A DNA stretch of 64,000 nt. Origin: Astropecten irregularis (Eukaryota; Echinodermata; Asteroidea; Paxillosida; Astropectinidae). Below are positions 1 to 13,952 of the stretch, one piece after another. Where the stretch lies: assembly GCA_963971285.1 (NCBI GenBank), contig OZ020246.1, positions 17,901,217 to 17,965,216 of the forward strand, given 5' to 3'. Under the pieces are notes generated by a model. The model made no database searches. It was given only the letters and a program-made list of their open reading frames with translations, and had not been told where the DNA came from. Both the position numbers and the translations under genes were made by a program. Position 1 is the first letter of the stretch. Every line of letters starts with the position of its first letter.

Positions 1-2424
1 CATGATCAGAGATGGAGTGTCTGGGATAGATGATCAAGCACTGATCATACTATCAAGGTGAGGGGAATGGAAACCAATGATGTATGTAGTACTGGTGGTG
101 TGGTGCACCTGTTATTAGGAATGAGACAAATGAATAAGAGAATTTAAAGCTCGTAATTTTAAGGTTACCACAGTAAAGTCTTTACAACGAACCCTCTAGC
201 AAACTCACGCTGTTCTGGGTCTCCCAATATTTTCAGAGTACTACACCAATGAATGTCACTAGGACAATTGGACATGTCCTAGCTTCCTTATAAATCTTAG
301 TCCCAAGAGTATGCAGGGATGTCATGATCATGAGTGGCCACAACAAAATCTGAAAACACCAAGGGAAATTAAAAGCTGAAATTTAAAAGTTCCTATACTT
401 CTGTACAGAGCAAGGTGTACAAAAAAGCTGAAATTCTGAGTTAAAATATTTAAACCAAACAAATCTGAAGTCTCACATCCCTGAGTATGAGCCTACTATC
501 TGGCACATATGTAAAATGTGCGTGTATACTCTGCAGGGCTAGTGACTGAAATACGTAGGACATGTAGGAAGTTCATGATCTGGCTTTGAACAACTTGTTA
601 CAATCTCTGGCATGTCTGGGAAGTTTTCTCCTGAACAAATACATGTAAACAGCATGCAATGTGACAGAATCCTAGAAACTATCATCCTATTCATCAGAAA
701 TCAATTTCTAAACCATATTCACTTACAAAATAAAAGTATTTGTCTAATCCAGCATGTACATGTGCACTGTGTACATGAAATTAAAAAACCTGTGAAAATT
801 TGAGCTCAGTCGGAAATTTGAGTCACGAGAAAATACAACAGCCGACTCAATTTTTCTTATAAAACATAAAGAATGGTGTTGATCTCAACCCGAGATCAAA
901 ACTGTTTTTGGTTTTTGTTTCACTAATTTCTGGATAAATACAGCATTTCAGGCGTAAACATTTTAACGGTATGTTTCAACCAGCACCATCTTTATACTCT
1001 GAAAGTTATGCATAAATCTGTGAACATTTCTGTTTGGGTACACCAATCCTGTACTGTACAATACATGTACAGTACCTTTAAATAGAATTTAGTAAGCAAA
1101 TCAAAATGTGACAATAGAAAATGACTTTCCTATGATGTTTGAAATCTTGTGCCATTGTTCAAGTCTAAATAATTATACACACAGTCTCCTGAGTGTGTGT
1201 AAATTCTGCTTGCCTTCCTGGCTTTCACTTTTACTAACGAACGTTGTTTTCTTTCCAATCACAAAACAGAACCCACATTTCCTATCTAAACCCTGGAGTT
1301 GTGTACACAATAATTATGTAAAGCACAGTCTGAATATAAACCTACTTGTACAGTGTACATGTACTTTAAATACATCAACTGGAGTGCATTGTACATGATT
1401 TTTTTCTACGTATGCATACGATACAGAAGATAATTAATCTTTCAAATCACAGTTAATCACTGTGCCCATACTACAGTTGTACATGCAGTACAAATTGTAC
1501 ACGTACAATACGTGTGAAGAACAAATTATCATAAAACTAATACAAGAAGGGCCTAATAATACAATATCATAAAACTAAACGCAACCATGGTAACTGTACA
1601 GCACTGCACGCCACAATACAGTTAGTAGGATTAAACCTTTGTATATGGTCTAGAAGATTAAGATCTACAAGTGCATCTATAATTTACAAGTGATCTTATT
1701 TGATGAAGAGAGTGTGGTTCTGAATAAAACCATTCTCTCTCCCGAACTACATCATGGTACATGTACTAACATGGCTGCCAACAGCAAAATTAATTATAAT
1801 GTAAATCTCGCTCTTAATACAAATGCAAAGCTTATTTAACCATGCATGTCCTCTGTTTGACATTTGTAGTAGCACTCCACAGTAATAACACTTTTCTACT
1901 GAGTTTTAAAGCCCTGCTTATATTTCATGCATATTTAATGCAAAGTGAATTTTCTTGTGGGGAAAACAGAGCATGCATAAATACAATACATGTATATTGA
2001 TTGCTGCATCATCAAAATCTGCTTCGCATTACAATTCGCAGGATTTACATAAATTATACACACGTGTACAGTACGATCAGTTTTGATTTGGAACACTGAA
2101 AAGAACCAAGTAAACAACATTTCAAAATATATAAAAATAAAACCAATACCTTGTTTTTTTAAGTCCAGTTTTCCCAGCTCATCCCAATCTAGGTCTGACA
2201 ACAAGTGGTGTACTAAAATCCTGACTGCTGGAATTTGCCATCTTTTCGCAAATCGTTTTAGAGATTGTGTTTTATTTCCTGTTGCATTATGGGTTCAGTC
2301 TTCAAAAAATGGAGTGTCTTACATTTGTGGAGGAAAAAAAAAAAATCTTTTGTGATGAAGGAGGTGCGTCTTAAGGATTGTGTGAGAAGAGAAGTACATA
2401 ATTGCCTGATCTGAAGAGCTTAAT
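1..2424. other. AT-rich non-coding DNA, no gene seen
   Basis: I see no exon with good splice sites or a recognisable protein. The stretch is AT-rich and full of TACATGTA-type palindromes. It contains a truncated copy of the TTAA-flanked MITE at about 895-1045. Confidence 0.5.
895..1045 (-). repeat. Truncated MITE copy (TTAA family)
   Basis: About 150 bp match one half of the elements at 30319-30664 and 59038-59402. The shared run covers the phrases CTGGATAAATACAGCATTTC and ATCTGTGAACATTTCTGTTT. The other half and its terminus are missing. It reads in the same sense as the 59 kb copy and opposite to the 30 kb copy. Confidence 0.6.
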
Positions 2425-2823
2425 TTGGAGATGATAACTCAGGCAAGCTCTTCCACAAAAGCAGAGGGTGTTTTCGTCAATGTGGCAAATCACAACTGCG
2501 AACAAAAGACCTGCCACACTGGTGAATCCGATGGAGAAGGGACGCTAACAATACCTGTACATCATATGTCCCCCTCGTCGGACACTTTAATCCATGCCCG
2601 GCGGCTTGAAAGGCTTAGAGAACTCCCCGGGACACAGAAGTGGACTTTGTCTGGCAAGATTCCCAACCCCCACAGCACTGTTCATCTAGGCCTTTCAAAC
2701 AATTTAAGCCGGACAAACCATGTAAGAATTTCACCTCACAACAACAAAAGGACCTTCATTGAGACTACACGAGTCTCTGGTCACAACCTCCCAGAATTCA
2801 TCTTCCTTCATGTTATATTGTGA
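2425..2823 (+). CDS. Hypothetical ORF, weak
   Basis: A 132-codon open frame starts at an ATG in a stretch that is less AT-rich than its surroundings. The product would be hydrophilic, with no signal peptide, membrane segment or motif that I recognise. No matching splice sites or neighbouring exons were found. It could be an exon, part of a UTR or a chance ORF; the first option is only slightly supported by the local composition. Confidence 0.15.
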   Translation: MEMITQASSSTKAEGVFVNVANHNCEQKTCHTGESDGEGTLTIPVHHMSPSSDTLIHARRLERLRELPGTQKWTLSGKIPNPHSTVHLGLSNNLSRTNHVRISPHNNKRTFIETTRVSGHNLPEFIFLHVIL

Positions 2824-5800
2824 ATCAGGAAATAAGGAAGGAGGTTACAGAGGGAATGGACAAGACTCATAAAACATCCGAGAGGGGGGGAAAAAACACC
2901 CAAACACCGAGCTAATAATCGGGCTTTTGTCATCAGATTATTCTAGTAACAGTATAAACCTTTCTTGAGGGGCTGTAAAGACGGATCTCTAAGCTGTTCA
3001 AACTCAAAGGAACTGACAAAAGCTCCGAGGTTGAGAAACCTCTGGCAGAAAGCGGCAGAGATGTTATTTAGTTACACGATGCTGCCCAGACTTGCGCTTA
3101 ACAATGGGAATTTTTTACCAAAGGCGTTTTGGACAAAGAGGTTATTAACAAAATAATCCCACAGAGTTTGCAAATTATCAGTCATCATTTCTGAGAATGG
3201 TTTTATAGTACAAACAGCATGACAATTCTGTTTTTAAAAGGTGTCTACCGTTTCCATTTTATTTTTTAAATTATACGGCTACCTTTTCACACACCTTCTA
3301 AAAGGGAATGTACACATATGTACCAATGACATCATATAAAAGTTGTGATGAGGAAATAAAGTATCAAAAGTTACTTGAGCTTGGAAATATCCAATGTGAC
3401 CTCACAATTATAAATCATGATAGGGGGCCTGTGTCACATCGCTAAACTGAACATCATCCTTGACTCCCAATTTTTGTGTACAAAATTGAACATTGTTCTA
3501 CATCAGTCTATTAGGCCTATATACTGACCAGTTCAACCAATACATGTAGACCTACAGTGTATCTGGTAACCAACAATTTTTGTGGATACTGCAGTATTCA
3601 TCATAACAGCATTCAAGTTCACTGTGCATGCAGTGACTAGTGTATAATGCATGATGTAATGTGCACAGATTATCAGATACAGAATTCACTGACATGTATG
3701 TAATCTCAGCTAGATTAGTGCTTATAAAAGATGGTTAAGGTGTCCTAAGACTCAGGTTTGAATCCCACCTGAACTGAAACACCTGTGTCGCTTTTCTTCA
3801 TGGGCATTCAAAAGTACAGTACCAAGAATAACACTGAGAGGTAGGGCCTTGATGTCAAAAACCTCACAAAAGAATGACGAGATAGGATTCAAATTGTTTT
3901 CTTCTGAAGAAAAGTCCCACAACAAATTCATGAACTCTGACGTGAACTTTATGAAATGCAATTAACTCTAATATTTATTTTTTCAACTGCTGGTGACTGA
4001 ATTGGTGATGTGGAATTGAGACAATACACAAGAAAATGTATCAACCTAGTAGGCCTATATTATCTGGAATAAAATTCAGAGCATGTGTGCGGACATCAAA
4101 CAGACATCAATTCCTGGTACACTGTACAATGTTTCAAACCACCAGGGACTGAAGAATAGGTGAAATGAAAAATGAGATGACAGGGAAGTAAATGTACTAT
4201 TACACTGTACCTGTACCAACACGTGATGTCGTGAGCATATAACACATCTGGAGTACAAATTCAGTGCACATGTGACACTTCCTATTAAAAAAATGATCAA
4301 ACAAAGAATACAACAGAAACTTCTCGCTGGATCCAAGTTTTTTTCAAATTGGTTGGACCAGTCCGGTGATATTTCGTTCCTTTCTGAGTACCATGACCTA
4401 CATGTACATGTACTGTACTATACTAGTCCACAGGGAGGTTTAATGCATTTTCATTATGGGCAAGCCAAATCCTGCACAAAGGCCACAGCAATTCACAATT
4501 TCTGAGAAAGTGTTCCTCATTCAGTTCTGTAAACTGTTTTTAAGAGATTCCACACATGAAACCGAATCTCTGAAATGGAATCAGTTTCCATAACTGGGAA
4601 AAAAGACAATACATGTACTTGACATGAAATGCAAATTTTGCCATTTGATATTCTGATGATAGATAGTGGATTGCCATCCATCTAGGAGTCAAGTTGAGTT
4701 GTTTTTATCACTTGAGTTGGGAATAGGACTATAAAAGATTTCATTACAGTGTCTGGGTGAAAGGAAAATATACACGATGTGTACTTGTTACATGAGGGGA
4801 AAATCATTTCTCCCTTACGTGACTTTTCTAATTAATACCATTGAGACATTTCTTAAATTCTCACTAGACGTAATTTTTTAACAACAATACACAATAATGT
4901 GAGCAATCTCCTTATCAGCAAGGAGGGCTTTACACGAATAATGGGAGTTCACAATCGTGTACATATGCTTTTTTGTATGTCCATACATATAGGCCTAGAT
5001 ACATACATTTTCATGTATGCATAATGTGAAGAAAACAAATTGAAAATGTACAGTGTATGGCTGATAATTGAGCAATTTGCAGCAGTTTTATCACTTGTTA
5101 AATAGTGAAAAAATTATGCTTATTAGGCCTACATGTATACTGTCAGTGTACACTGAATAATGAGCTTTTAAGACAAATACTGCAAATGGCTCGCATTCAG
5201 ACAGATGCATTCTACTTCAGTGTACACACCCTTTACATAAACTATACTAATTGAACTACGTGTATTACAAATACACATATATGCAGTAAAACAAAAATCT
5301 GTATTTCTACCTATACTGATTGTTCAAAGAAATTGCCAATGTCTTTTTCCAGTCAGACCTTACTTCAATTAAATGCTTATTGTGCATCGTGGAGGAGATG
5401 CTTTTTCTCATTTCTGGTATTGATTTATTTTACATGTATAGTACCAAATAAAACGTTCTGGTCCAGTGACATTTTGTAGCAGTGGTTTCACCACATGTGG
5501 GTTGTCATTGCCAGCTTGCTTAATTAATGGTTTCTTCCGAAATGTGAGCCTCCAAGAGCATTTCTACCTCCTTGGTCACACCAGGGCCTTGTCAATTACT
5601 GAGTGTACAGGCATGACAGGTGATTATAATTGTGAATACGTGCCCAATTCTGGACGAGTGAAGAAAGGAAAACATTGGGTGCATGACATGAAGTGTACAA
5701 ATTGCCTCTGAGTGATGCTAAAACACAGGCAGGCCCTAGCTGACATCCACCCTGACCATGCTGACACGTACATTGTACACAATGCAACAAGCACAAAGAC

Positions 5801-7309
5801 ACAGAAAAGCTTATTGCATACAATAGTGTGCCGCACTAATGACGTCACACCATGCATGCACGCGCACACATGATGCCCCACTCACCACACATTTGCATGG
5901 CCAGTTGCAATGTTTGTCTGAGGTTTGGAGTGATTTTTGTAGCGCAAGTGCGCAGTGCTATTGTGCATGGTTAACAAAACACACAGGATTGCATCGAGCT
6001 TGGAAATAATACAACAAATTGTACATGTTGGCCTACATGTACTGCCAATATTTGCATCGAGTATGGAACCGACCTAATTACTCCACGGTATTTGGCATAG
6101 GGCCTATAAATAGGCTGAGTGCCAACACTATACCTCATAAATATTCATGACCTATAGCCGAATCACAATTGGTCAATTCACCATCAAGTGCCTCGTTCAT
6201 TATCATGTGATATTTTTTATACTGTACAACATGTACCACTCTGTACAGGTGGACAATAAATATTTATTTTATGGGAGTCATCACACGAGTCTTTGAAATC
6301 TCTCCTTAAAGTGGTCAGTTATCTAAATATTGATTCTGAAAAGCAGTGCATCTGCATAATGCGTACATACGTACATGTAGTAAATGTATACTGACTGTAT
6401 GATGTTGAACTGAAAGTCAACCAATATGCACACTTTGTGTATTATAAGACTTTGTACACACACCACTAGCACTTGCAGACAGTACCATAGTTACTGCTAT
6501 CGTGGAATAAGGAGATGTACAGTTTACCTCCATGACCAAATTTAGGTACAGAGTGTATAGGGCCTACACTAGTCACTCTACATAATAGTACTATGTACAT
6601 GTACTTGACTAAACACAGAAGTGTAGGCCTACAATTTTGTACATGTATGTAGAACCCTCAAATATTGTACTTTTTAAAACATTAAAATTATTCTGAAATC
6701 TTAGATTGTTTCCCCTTTTGTTGTTGCTTTGTAATCTAGGCCCCCTATACTCTTCACTAACACTACAGTGAAGACATGTAATTTGTAGCAAAGTCATTGA
6801 ACCAATGAGCTGGTGCAAGTTTGTTATTGAGCACATTAAAAAATAGACTAAATAGCGTTACAGACAAGTCGGTAATTATAGAGAGCAAACGGGATACCAT
6901 GCAGCACTGTATATGTGGCAAGCACAGTTCTACTGCCAATTTTATGGAAAGCTCGACCATTCCCACCCGTGACCAAAATTTTGGCTTTTAAAAATAATTG
7001 CATCTTTCACTTCGCCGGGAATTGAACAAACATTTACATGTACATGTTCACAATAATTTATTATATAAAAAGCCGGTTATTTAAAATATTTTAAATCTTG
7101 AATTCTGGTGGGCCATTTTGGGAATCTAGATTCAGCTAAGCAACCCTCCCTACTCAACAACACTGCATCCACCACCATGTGACCAAGTACTATGACATTG
7201 ACAGACCAACCATCATGACCATACACTGTACACTGTACATGTAGAACAATTGGCTGATTGGGGCCGGCACATTTTGATGAGAAGACTACCATAGTACCAT
7301 ACCTGTACA
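2824..7309. other. AT-rich non-coding DNA, no gene seen
   Basis: Only short chance ORFs are present. TACATGTA and GTACATGTAC palindromes, CA/TG-rich runs and AGGCCTA words recur throughout. I found no bounded element and no exon here. Confidence 0.5.
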
Positions 7310-7733
7310 ATACACAATGCACAGCCCTGTGAATTCACACAATTGAACGTCATGATACATTATTAAGGTATTATCTCTAGACTGACATTGTTCCATTACA
7401 TGTTGGTAGATAAATGCTGTACACAACATTTCTCACGATACACTTGCACAGCACTGTGAATTCACACAATAGAACATCATGACACATTATTATTATCTCT
7501 AGACTGACATTGCTCCATATAATTAGATCAACTTGAATGCTGCAACATTTTTAACAATACACAAATGCACTTCACTGTGAATTCACATAGAACATCATGA
7601 CACATTATTATTATCTCTAGACTGACATTGCTCCATAGATCAATGCTGTCAAATAAACATTTCTCACATACACTTGCACAGCACTGTGAATTCAACAAAA
7701 GAACGTAATAACACATTATTATTATCTCTAGAC
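7310..7733. repeat. Tandem repeat, unit about 120 bp
   Basis: About four imperfect units recur. Each contains CACTGTGAATTCACA, then ACATTATTATTATCTCTAG and ACTGACATTGCTCC. Spacers between these blocks vary in length. The array is cut by the transposon at 7734-8069 and resumes at 8070 with CTCTAGACTGACATTGCTCC, so the array is older than that insertion. Confidence 0.75.
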
Positions 7734-8069
7734 TAAGGTGACCAGACGTCTCGATTTCCGGGGACAGTCCCCTATTTGACAGTGCCGTCCCCGATGAAAA
7801 ATTGTCCCCGAAAATTTCCCCGATTCGACGAAATGCCCCGAAAATTCTAATATTGTCCTAAATAAAATAAAAACTGAACTGAACCCAAATGCTGTGCTGA
7901 AGAAGATCAATTCTTTAGAGACGTATGCGAAGACAACCATAGATGCCACCATTTTGCATGTAGGCACCATCTGGATAAAAAAAATTTCAAAATTATACAT
8001 GTACAGTACCTCTCCCCCAGGACACAGACCACTGTCCCCGGATCATCTCAACAAAATATGGTCACCTTA
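7734..8069. mobile_element. Non-autonomous hAT-type transposon, 336 bp
   Basis: The ends are TAAGGTGACCAGAC and, inverted, ATGGTCACCTTA. The 8 bp CTCTAGAC precedes the element (7726-7733) and is repeated exactly after it (8070-8077). An 8 bp target-site duplication with short TIRs is the hAT hallmark. The interior has GGGGACAGTCCCC-type inverted motifs near both ends and no transposase. The insertion sits inside the ~120 bp tandem array. Confidence 0.85.
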
Positions 8070-8120
8070 CTCTAGACTGACATTGCTCCTTATATAATTA
8101 CAAACATTTCTCTCATTAAG

Positions 8121-9008
8121 CATGTTAAGCATGCAGCCCTGATAAAAATTCATTTTTAAGGCGGTAATTTGGGGACAAATAGCTAGAATGCCCATGGACT
8201 GAATGCATGTGAAATGTACAGGTGTGCATTTTGGCATGGATTGTCAACAGCTACCGGTATTATAAGTAAGTATGCCCTGCACTGCACTCATGTAAAGTCT
8301 GTTTCTTCAACATGCACACACCTGCATTGATTAAAATACAAAGTGATCCATACCCTTGCAGGAAGTGGTTTTTTCCAGGCATTTTGAGCGCTTCTTTAAA
8401 TTCCAAAACACGTCCTACAGGTCCAAACATCTGTTGAATCTAGGCCTAATTATTTGTAATCTACATATTGTATCTCTATCGCACCCAATTTGTTTGAATA
8501 GCAATGAGATTTAACATGTTAACAAATGGTTGACCCAGTTGCACACCCAAAACATCTTCGATGTAATTCAAACCAGTAAAACAAATGACACCTAGATACT
8601 AAACGATGCTGTTGAGTAGACCATAAAATGCGTAAATTTACATGTAACTGACAGTTATCAAAATACGCAAGATTTGTTCAAAATACAATTTACATGGAGA
8701 TGTAAGACTATTCGTTAATGGTGTTAATCACTGTATGTAGACTGTATAACATGTAGCTGATATAATTAAATGAAAGGAATTAAGAGAGACAAAGGGGGGA
8801 AATATATTGCACAGAGCGCCCATTCAAGCATGTCACACAATAATGAAATTAACAAACATGATGTGAAATGGAGCTCCAAGGAAGTGCATACATGGAGGCA
8901 TTTACCACGCTCGACTGGCTCGAGTAAGGGAAATCAATGATTTTGCCACACAGATGATGTTAGCTAATGACACTGAATGAGGTGCTGTGGTCTAGTGGTG
9001 GTCAATCT
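8121..9008. other. Non-coding DNA, nothing recognised
   Basis: AT-rich sequence without exon signals or bounded repeats that I can define. Confidence 0.45.
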
Positions 9009-9152
9009 ATGGGAGACTTTGGAAAGTCGGTCTTGAGTCAACAGCGCACGCGCAAACCATGCTTGCGCAATTGTGAGCATGCGCACGACCGCGCGTTGTA
9101 TTGCACGCGCGTGCGCTGTTGACTTGAAGACCGGTTCTCCAAAGTCTCCCAT
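9009..9152. mobile_element. Palindromic MITE, 144 bp (ATGGGAGACTTT family)
   Basis: A long imperfect inverted repeat starts ATGGGAGACTTTGGA and ends TCCAAAGTCTCCCAT. The arms extend inward through a GTCAACAGCGCACGCGC-type block, so the whole element can fold into a hairpin. Related elements with the same ends lie at 28099-28199 and 56269-56849. No clear target-site duplication was seen. Confidence 0.75.
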
Positions 9153-9204
9153 TGTGGCTTCAAATCCAGAGCGGTGCTTGTTGTCCTTGGGCAAGAACGC
9201 ATTG

Positions 9205-9262
9205 TCACGTATTGTTTCTCTTCACCCAGGGGTAAATGAGTACCTGTGAGGGTTGAGATGGC
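9205..9262 (-). repeat. Fragment of an interspersed repeat also found upstream of RSPRY1
   Basis: On the minus strand this reads CCCTCACAGGTACTCATTT then CCCCTGGGTGAAGAGAA. It matches 57661-57705 with few changes and is followed by a TTCTTGCCCAAGGACA phrase typical of a common invertebrate interspersed repeat. Confidence 0.55.
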
Positions 9263-12200
9263 TTTGTGCTTGATTAAGCCTTTGTGTGCCTTACAGCAGA
9301 CAGGGCAATATTGAAGTTTCAAGAATTGTGCCCCAATAACCATGGATACGTGTAATAATAAAGAACACATGCACTGTGATATAAAAGCGTTTATTGTTAT
9401 GATAATTATTCTATATCTGGCCTTAATCAAATTATACACACAGTGTACAAAACAAGTCCAAAGTACATGTTGGCTTGATCACCTCACATTTAGTGCTTGT
9501 ATTTTAAATTGATTACTTGCTGATCTGTAAAGCTTTAATCCACTACTGTTGGACCCAACCCAAAACATTTTAATCATAATTAAAGAATAATAATAAATGT
9601 TATTAAAACAAAAATCATTAAATAGCCACAAGGGAAAATGACTGGATTAATTGTAAGTCACTGAAAAGTGAACAAAGAAAAATAGAGAGGAGCGGGACAT
9701 ATTAAAAGATATTAAAAATACACAGATTAATAAGTAATATGAACAGCCTCTCTATTAATAGAATGCAAGAAGAATTCCTTTTAAATTTACATTAACAAAA
9801 ATCCTTGAAAATATTGATTTTTGTCAAATCTCTTCTCTGTCATAATTTATATAATAACAGAATTGAAGTGATATTTTTTCGCACAATAAAAATTAAATTT
9901 TTTTCATTTTAAAGTAGGAATTTTTATTCCGAACACGAGGCAGGCAAATGTAGTTTGGATTGCTCAATTTATTAGAGATGCATTTAATGCCAGCCTGTTA
10001 ATATATTGTGCATGTGTGTATATAAAGTAGTATACTGTGTGCAATCTGGTACAGTCACATTATTCACGGTTGACGGGCTCACAGCTGACGCTATATTAAC
10101 ACAAAGTGAGTCAATCCACCGTACCTGAAGTGAAGTATTGATTGCATCTCAATCAATCAATGAAAAAAAACCTACTGTATGAAAACTGACGCATAGCTTC
10201 TCGGTTTTTTTCTACTATAGGCCAACTCATTTCTTTGCTTCATCATACTACTGTTGCAAAATATCTTTCAATTGGCATAATGTGAATTCTCTAAAAGAAC
10301 ATCAGGAAAAATCTTGACAATTGAAAGTTTTGTGGGTGTGAATGTGTGATTGTGCACTTTCCTTAAATGCAAGACAGGAAATTGACTACCTTTGTGGATG
10401 TGACCATATTTTTTTGGCTTTTAAAATAAAAAGTTAAAAAAAGCCAAGGCATAAGGTTTTAATCAGAGTAGTAACAACAGCATCTTTGTGAAAATTCTGC
10501 TCTATAAGATACAGTAGGGCCTATCCTGTTTCATTTGCACTAAAACATGATGAGGCAAACTGTGAATGAAATACATCCTAGAGCAAATCTGATCAAGAAT
10601 TATAAACCATATAATAGTTGGACTAACGTACATGCACAGTGTACATGTAGTCAGAACCTTACATGTAGCTGGTTAATATTACATACAGTGGACCGGTCTA
10701 GCACGTTAACATTTTGGAACCAGGCTCTGGAGGTTGGTTGACAATCTTGGTTACCAGCACTCATGTCTGATACTAGTGATAGCAAAGTGCACAAGAGAGT
10801 GCTGACAGATGAAGAAAACTAAATACCCAACAAATTAATGATTCACAAAAGCAATTATTTGCTCACATTGTTTGCAATCTGTCAGTATTTCCTAAAGAAG
10901 TGACAAGCGGCGGGTAGTTGCCAGTTGGGGCGTGGCATTTGTGCCATCCACCATAGCCACTGAATCTTCTCCCAGGAGTTGCTGGAAGGTGGGCATCAAT
11001 TGCCCACACCATATACCTGGCTCCCCCACACTCCAGCCTTCCCCCTTCAGCCCACCCCTCCCTTGGATATTACATAATTTATTCTTAAACATACACTGTA
11101 TTGTAACTGTAACACCTCATATTCTTAATTACTGTTCAACTTGCATCACAATGCCTTTGAATTAAATGACCACATTAATTAATTGAAATTTTTTGTTTTT
11201 GTGTGTTGCCTTAATACACCTTATAATTCATAAGGCTAACAGTAACCACTCCCTTTTTGTTACTTTGTAATCTATAGGCCTATGTGTACATTATGTGTTC
11301 CATTTTTCAGTGAAAAATAACGTTTTCATTTGAAAAGTCAAAAAAAGTCTTGGTATTCCTCTGGGCTGTTGACACTTAATCCATCCATGGACATGATGGA
11401 AGTAAGCATGGCCACCATCATTTGATGTGGAAGATGATGCTTGAATCAACCACTTGAGGCTTAATCATTGATCAAATTTGCTAAGAGATGCTCTGTACTG
11501 CAGAGCTAGCCAAGTTATAAATTTTAGTATCGAACACAGGCTACAACATGTGTAGATGTACACGTACATGTGTACGTGTATGAACTTATATACTTATATG
11601 AACGAAACACTCACAAATTTGACACAAAAATATTCACAATTGTACAGAAAAATGCTGGTAGTTTTATGTACGTACATGTACATGTATATAAGCCTGTTTT
11701 CATCCCGCAACAACCCCCTTGGAATCTACATTTTATTGATGGTAATGTTAGCCATTTTTTTTTTACAAGCTGAAAATGAATTCATATTAATACATAATAT
11801 TCACCTGCGAGATGCATCAACTTTATTTCTCCTCCTAATTTCTGTTTCCTTGTGTGACTATGACGTGTATCAATTGACTGAGTAGGTAACCTGCAAAGTG
11901 CAAACCTGTGAGAACAAACAAGCTTTTGTTCTCTGAAACTTTGAAACTACATGTACATGTATGCAGGACTCATAAACATGTTAAATAATCATCTAAAAAG
12001 ACATCTATGATACATGTACAGTATGTAAGAGGTAATGATACAAAAACTAGAAGCAATTTACAAGTTTGATTCATAGATCATGTTGTCCATGGGTATTTTT
12101 AGTGACGGTATAAAATTAATTTACAACCTTTATAGTATGTACGAGTGTGTATTTTATAACTAGTCAATTCATAGTACAGAGGGAGGATTTCAATAAACCG

Positions 12201-12589
12201 TGCAGTACAATGCAATAAAGGCTCAATATTCAACAAGGTTGACTAGGTTTTATGTACAGCCTCAGGGCAGGCCTGATATTTGGTTTAAATGCAGATATCT
12301 GAGGAAATATCCCAAAGGCACTTTAGGAAAAACAATTAACAGAGTCAAGGCCAAACAACAAAACTGTTGCTAAAAAGACTGCCTCACTTTTTGGTAAGCA
12401 AAGGTGAAGATGTGGACTGAATGTGTCTGTACTCTACTCTCAAAAGGAATCAGGCCTGGGCCTACATTTCAAAATACATGCACGTCACACAAGGATTTAA
12501 ATGCATAAATTAAAACTCATCCATTATGAACAGACCTGTCTTTGTTGGTTTTCTTTTCTTTTCCCATTTTCTTCTCTAACAAAATGTGA
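9263..12589. other. AT-rich non-coding DNA, no gene seen
   Basis: Long A/T-rich runs and TACATGTA palindromes. A GC-richer patch at 10892-11092 has a 66-codon minus-strand ORF, but no motif or convincing splice context, so I do not call it a gene. Confidence 0.45.
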
Positions 12590-12960
12590 ATACCGGTTTG
12601 AATCCTGCTCCAGTCAAATTGTCTTTGTTCACTTTTCAATGACTTTAAAATTCAGTCAGTTTCCCTTTTGGTTATTTGATGATTATATTAATAACAACAA
12701 AGCTGTATCCTCTTTCAGTGATTCCCAGGTTGCAGCATTCCTGTGTGTATTGGTGAAATGATCCTTAGTGTATGGCGGTGTGTGCGTGGTTTCATGGCTT
12801 CTGACTGCCAAACGAACAAAGATAATTGACTATTGGAGTCACCACCAACGTAGGGCTGGATGGCTCAGTTGGTAGAGCGCCTGTACGGTATTCAGGAAGT
12901 CGCCGGTTTGAATCCTGCTCCAGTCAATTTTTCTTAGTTCACTTTTGTGGTTATTTGATA
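12590..12960 (+). repeat. tRNA-derived SINEs, tandem pair
   Basis: The second unit has a tRNA-like head: A box TGGCTCAGTTGGTAGAGCGC near 12861 and B box GGTTTGAATCC near 12905. A CTCCAGTCAATTTTTCTT tail follows. The first unit, from 12590, keeps only the B-box half and its tail (CACTTTTCAATGACTT, then GTTATTTGATGATTAT). The conserved leader ATTGACTATTGG..ACCACCAAC precedes the second head. The same order recurs near 52440-52950, so the dimeric layout belongs to the family. Confidence 0.8.
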
Positions 12961-13952
12961 ATCAAAATGTGAATATGGCGGTCTTCCAGTCCCAATTATC
13001 TTTTGGGCAACAATTGGTCACACCACAAATGGCATCAATAAATTGTTTGGTGCTGCAAATTGAAAATTTCAAAATGTACAAAAATTATGCAACTTTTTAT
13101 GGCAACTTTACAAGTTACAATTTATATGTATCAAGCACTAGCAAAATGACAGATTGATACAGTATTAACCCAGGGTTACTTTGCATTTAAACTTATCCTA
13201 TAAGGAAGTTTACAAATGACATTAGTTACATACAGATGGGGATCCCAATAATAACCAGTAGTTGACGTAAAATATCACTGACTTGTGACACTGAGGTTGT
13301 CACTTGGAAATATGCGAAAATGCCAAATAGGTCAGATTTCAGTGTATCGACCATTGTGTTTTTTCTGAAGTCCGCCTAAGGCTAAGGTTATTAAATAAGG
13401 CAGAAAACATAAAGTACTGGCTGGATACAATACAATTTTAAGGCTGCATTCCCCTGTAGACATGGTAGACGTACACTAAAGAGTAAAGTAAATTATGTGC
13501 ACTGATTGACAAGGATTGATCCAGACCAAAGTTTTTTGGTGGAAACCAATATTAATAGAACTTAAAGCAAAAATTGAAGAGGGGAGAAAATTGCTACTCT
13601 CCTAGTACCCCTAGTGTTTTCAAAAGAATGAAAATTTTGGATTACAATTTAGTTCACTGAATCTTATTAGAACATATTCAACAACATTGGGGCCTAATTA
13701 CATACAGTGTATATTACGCAGACCTGTCTAACCATGGACTGGAGAAATGATTTATGTAACTTAAGACAACAAAAATGGAAAGAGTTCTGCAGGTTACTGT
13801 AGACCTGTACATCTCCTCTTCTAAATCAAACTCTCTATAAAAATAAAAATGATGGTTAACTTCTTTGGGATTTGCATCTAAGGCCTACATGACAAACAGA
13901 TGTTGTAAAATAGTCATCCTAAATTACATGTAAAACCGAATATAGGATTACA

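Noticed and set aside
10892-11092. Minus-strand ORF in a GC-richer patch
   Set aside because: No motif or convincing splice context; composition alone is not enough.
12852-12935. Possible functional tRNA genes (also at 33473 and 52853)
   Set aside because: A and B boxes are present, but the copies share a non-tRNA tail and leader, lack a pairing acceptor stem and are repeated. They are tRNA-derived SINEs.
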